Source: Protula sp. h YS-2021 (taxonomy: Eukaryota; Annelida; Polychaeta; Sabellida; Serpulidae). Taken from it: DNA of 64,000 nt. Under the pieces are notes generated by a model, which saw only the letters and a list, made by a program, of their open reading frames with translations, did not search any database and was not told the origin of the DNA. Positions within the stretch are counted from its first letter, which is position 1, and each line of letters opens with the position of its first letter. Below are positions 58,136 to 64,000 of the stretch, piece by piece. The DNA lies in the NCBI GenBank assembly GCA_949752745.1, contig OX457031.1, forward strand, positions 27,000,081 through 27,064,080. Direction: 5' to 3'. The position numbers were made by a program, and so were the translations under genes.

Positions 58136-60645
58136 AGTAAACGCAAAGCTGGCTCATAAGTACGAAACGATAACACTATTCCTTACATTTTACATTCAAC
58201 TGCCTTTCAGCACAAGGTTCATTTTCAGGCTTTTGCGCGATTATATTGATTCCATATTGGGCCAATAAAGCGTGCTTTTCACTTTATATTCAGTTTATAT
58301 TTGAGGTTAATATGTTTCAGAACCAAAACGATTGGAAATCATATTATTTTGACACCTAAAATTAATCGATAATTGATAATGGCAAAAAACTACACACTGT
58401 TTTCAGTTAAATACCAGTTTCAAGCCATGATTTATAGCTAAACAGATATAACATAATATGCATTGAATATCGCTGAAACATTTTTGGTGAACGAAGTGGA
58501 ACAAATAATCAGCAAATGAGCTTGAAATGTATGTAGCTTATCATATATTCAAGTAGAGACTAATTCTAATACAAAATTAAGTTGCATAAGCTTTGATCTG
58601 CAGCACCCGTGTAACCAAAAGTGTTACTGAAAGCTGACATTGGGCACGACATTTTTTAACCACAGACACCACAGTATATGGCCTGAATCACAACGGGAAA
58701 CCCAAAAATGAAGAAAGTCAAATGACTTGTCTTATTTCGTTTAGAAAGCGTCATCTGCTTACATTAAGTATCGTTTTGCTAGTGCATAGTGTCAGTTCCT
58801 CCGGAATGGGTTATTCAATCAATCCGGGATGGGGGAAGAGGAGGTGCATGCTCACAGAGTGAAAATAATGCAATACGTAAAACATAATATATATGTATTA
58901 TTCGAACATTCATATAACCAAGTTGATATAGAACAAAAAAAATCCTTGTAAATTGTTTTTTTTTGACAATATCTTTGAGATTTTTCTCTTGTTTTGCACT
59001 TATTCAGAAAAGAAATGAACTTTTAAAGTTTGCGAGAAAAATGCTGAAATTGAACACATGAAATGTTGTTCTAGAATAAGCAGGTAAGAAATTTATAAAT
59101 TGTCATGACGTTTGTGTTCAGGAAAAAAATCTCATGCAAACAGCAACCCCAACCCCTCCCATAGCTCTCAGAATGTAAAAAAGTATCTACCTGCCTTTTC
59201 CTGCAAATAAGATTTTGTTTTTTTAAATCACACAGTCTTTATTAATTATATTATTATTAATATCTTTCTTCTCTGATTTTGGTGTTATATATGTTTCTAT
59301 ATTGATTGAGATAGTGCTACTTGTTAAATATTTGGCTAAGATATTGTAATTAAATATGTTTTATGTACCATCAAAACATTCTGAAGAATAACACATTGAT
59401 GTGATATTTGTTTGCACCGAGAAGTGGAACCTCAAATGGCGCCCAGTTCTTGTGTATCCCAGAACCCTTTAACATAACCAAACAGGACACGGGAACAATT
59501 TCAACATAAGATCAATTCTAATCCTCAGATATTCGTATTACAGAGTCCCATTGCATGTGTTTATTTTACAGCACACAGGGTCTTTGCATAAAAATTCGAA
59601 AACATTAACATTACCAAAAAAATCCATATTTTGTTGTTCCAGGGACGTTTTAGTTTCGAGGGTGACTCACAAAAATCGCAACGGTAATAGAAAATAACTG
59701 AAACTATTTTGATTTTTTAATTGCTTTACAGCATGTTTGAAAAATGTTGCTCTGCTTATGTATTAGAATGACTGAAATTATCCTTCACTCTTTATTGAAA
59801 AAGTGTGGCAAATTACTTTATTTTAAGCACCAGGTTTTAGGTTAGCATTTAGTTACCGCAATACAAGGCAATTTATATTACTTCACATAAGTGATAACAC
59901 TTTTACCAAAGACTTAATTGTCGGAGACTTAAGAAGAGGCTGTTCTTTCGAATAAAACATGCATGGAAGACTCTTTGAAATTTCAGTTGTGTCCTCACAG
60001 GCATTGCGAAAAAACGTAAAATTATGTTAACAGTTATAGTAAGTCAATCCTACTTGTAATTTGCTCTTCTCTTCATAAATAAAATAACGAATTTTTGTCA
60101 TACAATTAGGCTTTATATTTGACATAAAGCCGATGATATTCTCGACACTGCCTTCAACAGTGAGTAAAATGAAAGCCTCTTTCTTCATCATGTGTATATA
60201 TTCTCTTACTAGTAGCTGGTTATTAATTATTTTAAATATTATGCGTGAGAACGTTTTAAGTTCATTACCCACAACATTCGGATAGTTTAAACAAATTAGA
60301 CTCTTTTCTCGTGATTTTGTTTATCTTCTTTTTATCAATTTTATAAAATTTCACGTGTTTTCTATTCAACTAATAAATGGATGCCACTTAAACATCTTTT
60401 CAGTCTTTACATATATATCTCGAATAAATCAAGAAATTAAATTTAATCATTCTAAAAAATGTCATACTAGTTATTCAATAATGTGTGTTAGGGACTCTCA
60501 ATTGACTGAGGTATTTCGGTCCTAATGCATATTTATGTGTCCAGAATACGATTGTTCTGTGTGCTGGACACGTATTCATCGCACATAAACGGTATTTTAT
60601 ATGTTTTGTTTTTGGGTGTAAAACAATTCATTTTAAATAATTATA
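58136..60645. other. upstream region of the FRYamide gene
   Basis: Probably contains the promoter and a 5' UTR exon, but neither can be placed from sequence alone. Confidence 0.4.
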
Positions 60646-60821
60646 CAGTAAAACCTCATTCTGGACAAACCTTGAAATACCGGACAACTGCCAATACCGG
60701 ACAAGAATTCTCAGTCCCGTTTTCCCCATTGGTTTACATGATCCCTGAAATACCGGACACCTCTATGTACCGGATAAAATCCGCCAGTTCCCCGGTTGTC
60801 CGGTGTAGGCAGGTTTTACTG
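60646..60821. mobile_element. pogo/Tigger-like MITE (176 bp)
   Basis: CAGTAAAACCT at the left end and AGGTTTTACTG at the right end form perfect 11-bp inverted repeats, each flanked by TA. Internal ACCGGACA motifs repeat several times. Size, ends and TA target fit a non-autonomous pogo-type element. Confidence 0.72.
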
Positions 60822-63800
60822 TATTTGTTTCATATATGTACAAGCATCTCATAAAAAGAATCAATTTTCTACAATTAATGCCATTAGCATAGTTTCAAAC
60901 ATTTTCCATCATTTGCTTTAATTATTTCACTCTATCTAAAACTGAGTGTTCGTATCTTTCTCCTTTTTTACATCCTTCTTCTATATTTAGCATTACGAAA
61001 TGAAATATTCATGGATTATTTTCTCATTGTAAGAGTGAGTATATACATAATAAAAACTGGCTCATTATATGCACATTCTTAAGGACACAGGTAACCAATA
61101 AAACGGAGAATCAAACAAAACGTATGTAATTTCATCAACAACTGAATACATAAGTTGACAAATGGAACAAGGCTCACTTCTGTCTAAGTCTTGTCCATCA
61201 CTAATAAGCCAAGAGAAGGAAAACGAGCAGTGTGAACAAATGCTGTTTGATGCTATTTGTAACGGCTTAGGTACAGTTAATTTTGGAGATAAAAGTTTGG
61301 CGTCCGCTTTACCCTGAAAAATAGTGCCTTTTATAGCTCTTAAACTGATAAGTCAATGGCTTCTCACAATTAAAAGACACAGAGTTTTGGTCGTTTACAG
61401 ATGCCCACAATAAGCCGGGTGTCCACACTACAGGTTTTACATGTTTTTAAAACACTCATATGTTTTTTTTTACACGACATGGATTTGGGGTCAGCCGGGG
61501 AGGATATCGAAAACCGACATCCTCCCCAACTGATTCTTGTTTAACAGATTCCTTTAAAATCAGATTATAAAGAATGTGGAATCGCTTAATTATCACAAGC
61601 TAAATTACTTATTGATCTTATGCAACATACTGGTATAACTATTTAAAGCAGAGTGCTTTTGATATTTAAATAATTAAAAATAGCTCTAAAATATCTAGTA
61701 AATACACCGCCAAAATCAAGACATTATCTTTTTCTTTTGTTGTGTTTGTTTTCAAGAAGTAACAGCTTACGCGTTGAAAATGTCATTTTTATGGTCAGTG
61801 TTTTAAGAAGAAAAAAAACGTCATCGTTCTCGCCAAGAGTAATTATTATTGCACAACGGTACATCAGCATTCCATAGAAGGGGAAGAGGGGAAAGCTAAT
61901 GAGGTTAGGCATGTAGGGGGGGGGGGGGGGGTGGGTGTTGTGAGGGCGTCTCGTGTGCCGCTCCTGCTATACAAATATTTAAGGAAGAGTAGTGAATAAG
62001 TTACGTCATAAGTGCCATGTCTTTCTTACAGCATTAAAAAGCTGTTACCAGTTGTGGATGTCAGCGCTTTTGTTTTTGTTTGTTTGTTTGTTTGTTTGCT
62101 TGCTTTCTTGTTATGTTTCCTTCTTTACATTTATTTATAATTATTTGATTGAGAGAAATCTTCTATTCGAGTCCTTAAGCCAAAATATATTCACGTTGTT
62201 TATTCGAATAACACAGGGCCACTGATGACGTAGACCACTGAGATGACAAACCTAACACTCTTTTTTTTCTATCTCTACAATGACTCCTGAAATATAACAA
62301 AAAGTGGAAGCCTTGCTTTGGTATTCGGACAGATACAATAAAGTCATCAACTTAGCCCCCCAAAAATATGAGAACCTTCGTGGTAGTTTCTTCACGCCGT
62401 AAATGATGTTAACGGAATCGGCAGTCCTTTTTGAATGGTGACGAACCTTATTAGAGGGGGGATGTTTTGTGTAATTTACTAAAGCACTCGCGTGATTTAC
62501 TCATCTAATAACCGACTGATTTGGAGATAATTTCACTCGCTTTGAAAGGATTCATGGGCGTTGCAGTGCCCAGGTCAATTTGCAAAGAGCTACCATGGAA
62601 CGGGGCATTTCATTTCACAGCAACTCTTTATTCTCCTTATACTTTTGCAACTGGATTACATGTGTCAAAAAAGGCATTGATAGATGCGAATTCTATGTGT
62701 TTTTTAAACTTCCAACGAGCATATGTGTTACAGTCATTACGCGTAAAGGTTAAACTTTCCAGAAATTTCCAGGCGTAATGCCTGTGACCATCAGTCATTT
62801 CACAAAATGCCTAACATTTCTAGCTATTACGTATAATGACTGAAAATCGAGATCTCCAAGATCACACAAGATGCCAAACAAGGATTCAGTCAACAAGCGT
62901 AATTTTTATAAATGTTGACAGAACCATTTCTTGATTGTTCTATGTTTACTGTACTGATTTTAACAAAAGTTATGTACTTTTCACATTTTTAAAGTAAAAA
63001 TATGTGATGTGCATATCAACACAAGCAATCCCGTTTTGAGATTTTAAACACCGCGAAAAGCAATTTATTGACTTATTTTTGGCATGTTAACAGATTAATT
63101 GAAATAAAAAACGAATCATAATCAATTACCTAATCCACTTGGAAATCTAAGGTTTTACAATCGGTTCTGCGAGATTTTATGACAATCTTTTAAAACGCAT
63201 GCTAACAGAACAACACACATAAGATGTCTACTGGACATTACGTAAACGTTGTACGTCTGGGTTCCGAGGAACCCCAGTCTCTATTATCATTGGTTCATAG
63301 GTAATATCAAAGCGTCCCAAATCTTTCCGACTATTAAAAAAATTACTTATATCTTTTGCAATACAAACTGCAAAATATCACTACACGCTATCGAAACTTC
63401 GAAAGTACAGCTCCTGGAGGCCTGCCCTTTTTCTGGGTTCAATCGGGGTTTTCCAGCCCAAATTCCAGAAGTCCTGAGCCAATTTTAAGCGTCCAGGGAC
63501 TTCGTGAGCTTCATGCCTTCTCATCTTGGTCATCGTAACGACTTATTTATTCTAACAGCTTTAACGGTATCAGAAAAGTCTAAAAAAACGTGTTAAAAAA
63601 ATCATACTGTACATTGTTACTGCATAAAAAAAAATGGTGGGTGTCACGAGAACGAGAAAAATAAATGAGTCATTTACTGTGAAGTAAAACACGTTTCTTT
63701 AAAAAAAAAACAAAATAGACGTTTCATTATTAAAGCCTATGAAACGTTTCTGGCAAAAACTGCCTGTGGCTTTTAGTGAAGTTGAAATCATGCTGTTACA

Positions 63801-64000
63801 GCTTGCAAATGGGAATAAGACATTTGATATCAAATACAATTTACTGGTTGAATAATCAGTTTTTAAGCTGTATAAAATATAAAGAATTTTAGTGGCAAAA
63901 ATATTATGGAGTTGTTAAACATTTTACATCAAATTTCCAATCCTAATCAAGAGAAAACCCCAGGAATAATAAGAGAAATATAAAAAAAGACTAAGTCATA
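60822..64000. other. no gene recognised
   Basis: AT-rich, with a G tract near 61917-61931, a (GTTT)n stretch near 62.08 kb and a small palindrome near 63.26 kb (CTGGGTTCC/GGAACCCCAG). Confidence 0.5.

Overview
The window looks like AT-rich nuclear DNA of an invertebrate animal, most likely a protostome and plausibly a lophotrochozoan. The reasons are GT-AG introns in the genes that can be assembled, many long microsatellites, relics of several LINE lineages and one DIRS element, MITEs, and two neuropeptide precursor types. Most of the DNA is intergenic or transposon-derived. No tRNA, rRNA, bacterial operon or CRISPR array was seen. Family names rest on motif recognition by eye.

Layout. 1-9 kb: a minus-strand LINE relic (about 1.7-2.4 kb) and a decayed ~150-bp tandem repeat (5.04-5.76 kb). 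9-15 kb: a plus-strand LINE C-terminus (9.1-9.6 kb), a pogo-like end (10.8 kb) and GACATT minisatellites (13.65 and 14.44 kb). 15.8-18.6 kb: a minus-strand DIRS-like retrotransposon (reverse transcriptase, RNase H, tyrosine recombinase). 18.7-20.5 kb: a plus-strand L2/CR1-like LINE ending in an (ATA)n tail. 21.5-30.7 kb: a TIR element, two copies of a GATATC-rich MITE family (a third lies at 14.6-15.1 kb), simple repeats and one orphan coding exon on the minus strand (28.7 kb). 31.1-32.0 kb: another LINE 3' end.

37.47-51.71 kb is a direct tandem duplication of a unit of about 7 kb. Each copy carries two exons of a trissin-like, six-cysteine, probably amidated neuropeptide precursor. The left breakpoint is in unique DNA and the right one is inside a LINE. 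The junction shares the three bases ACG with both parental ends.

52.8-58.1 kb (minus strand) holds the best gene: six exons assemble in frame into a 206-residue secreted precursor of FRYamide/FMRFamide-like peptides. It has a signal peptide, acidic spacers, dibasic sites and about nine amidation sites (VFRY, AVFRY, PAVFRY, HVFRY, GGLMRY, LFRL, QFPL, QFRF). Two introns split the Arg codon of the R-Y-G-K-R motif and two split the Gly amide-donor codon, so exon boundaries follow the peptide modules. A polyadenylation signal lies about 150 bases after the stop.

The window thus contains a small neuropeptide locus (two trissin-like copies and one FRYamide gene within about 20 kb) in repeat-rich DNA. 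58.1-64 kb shows only a 176-bp pogo-like MITE and simple repeats.
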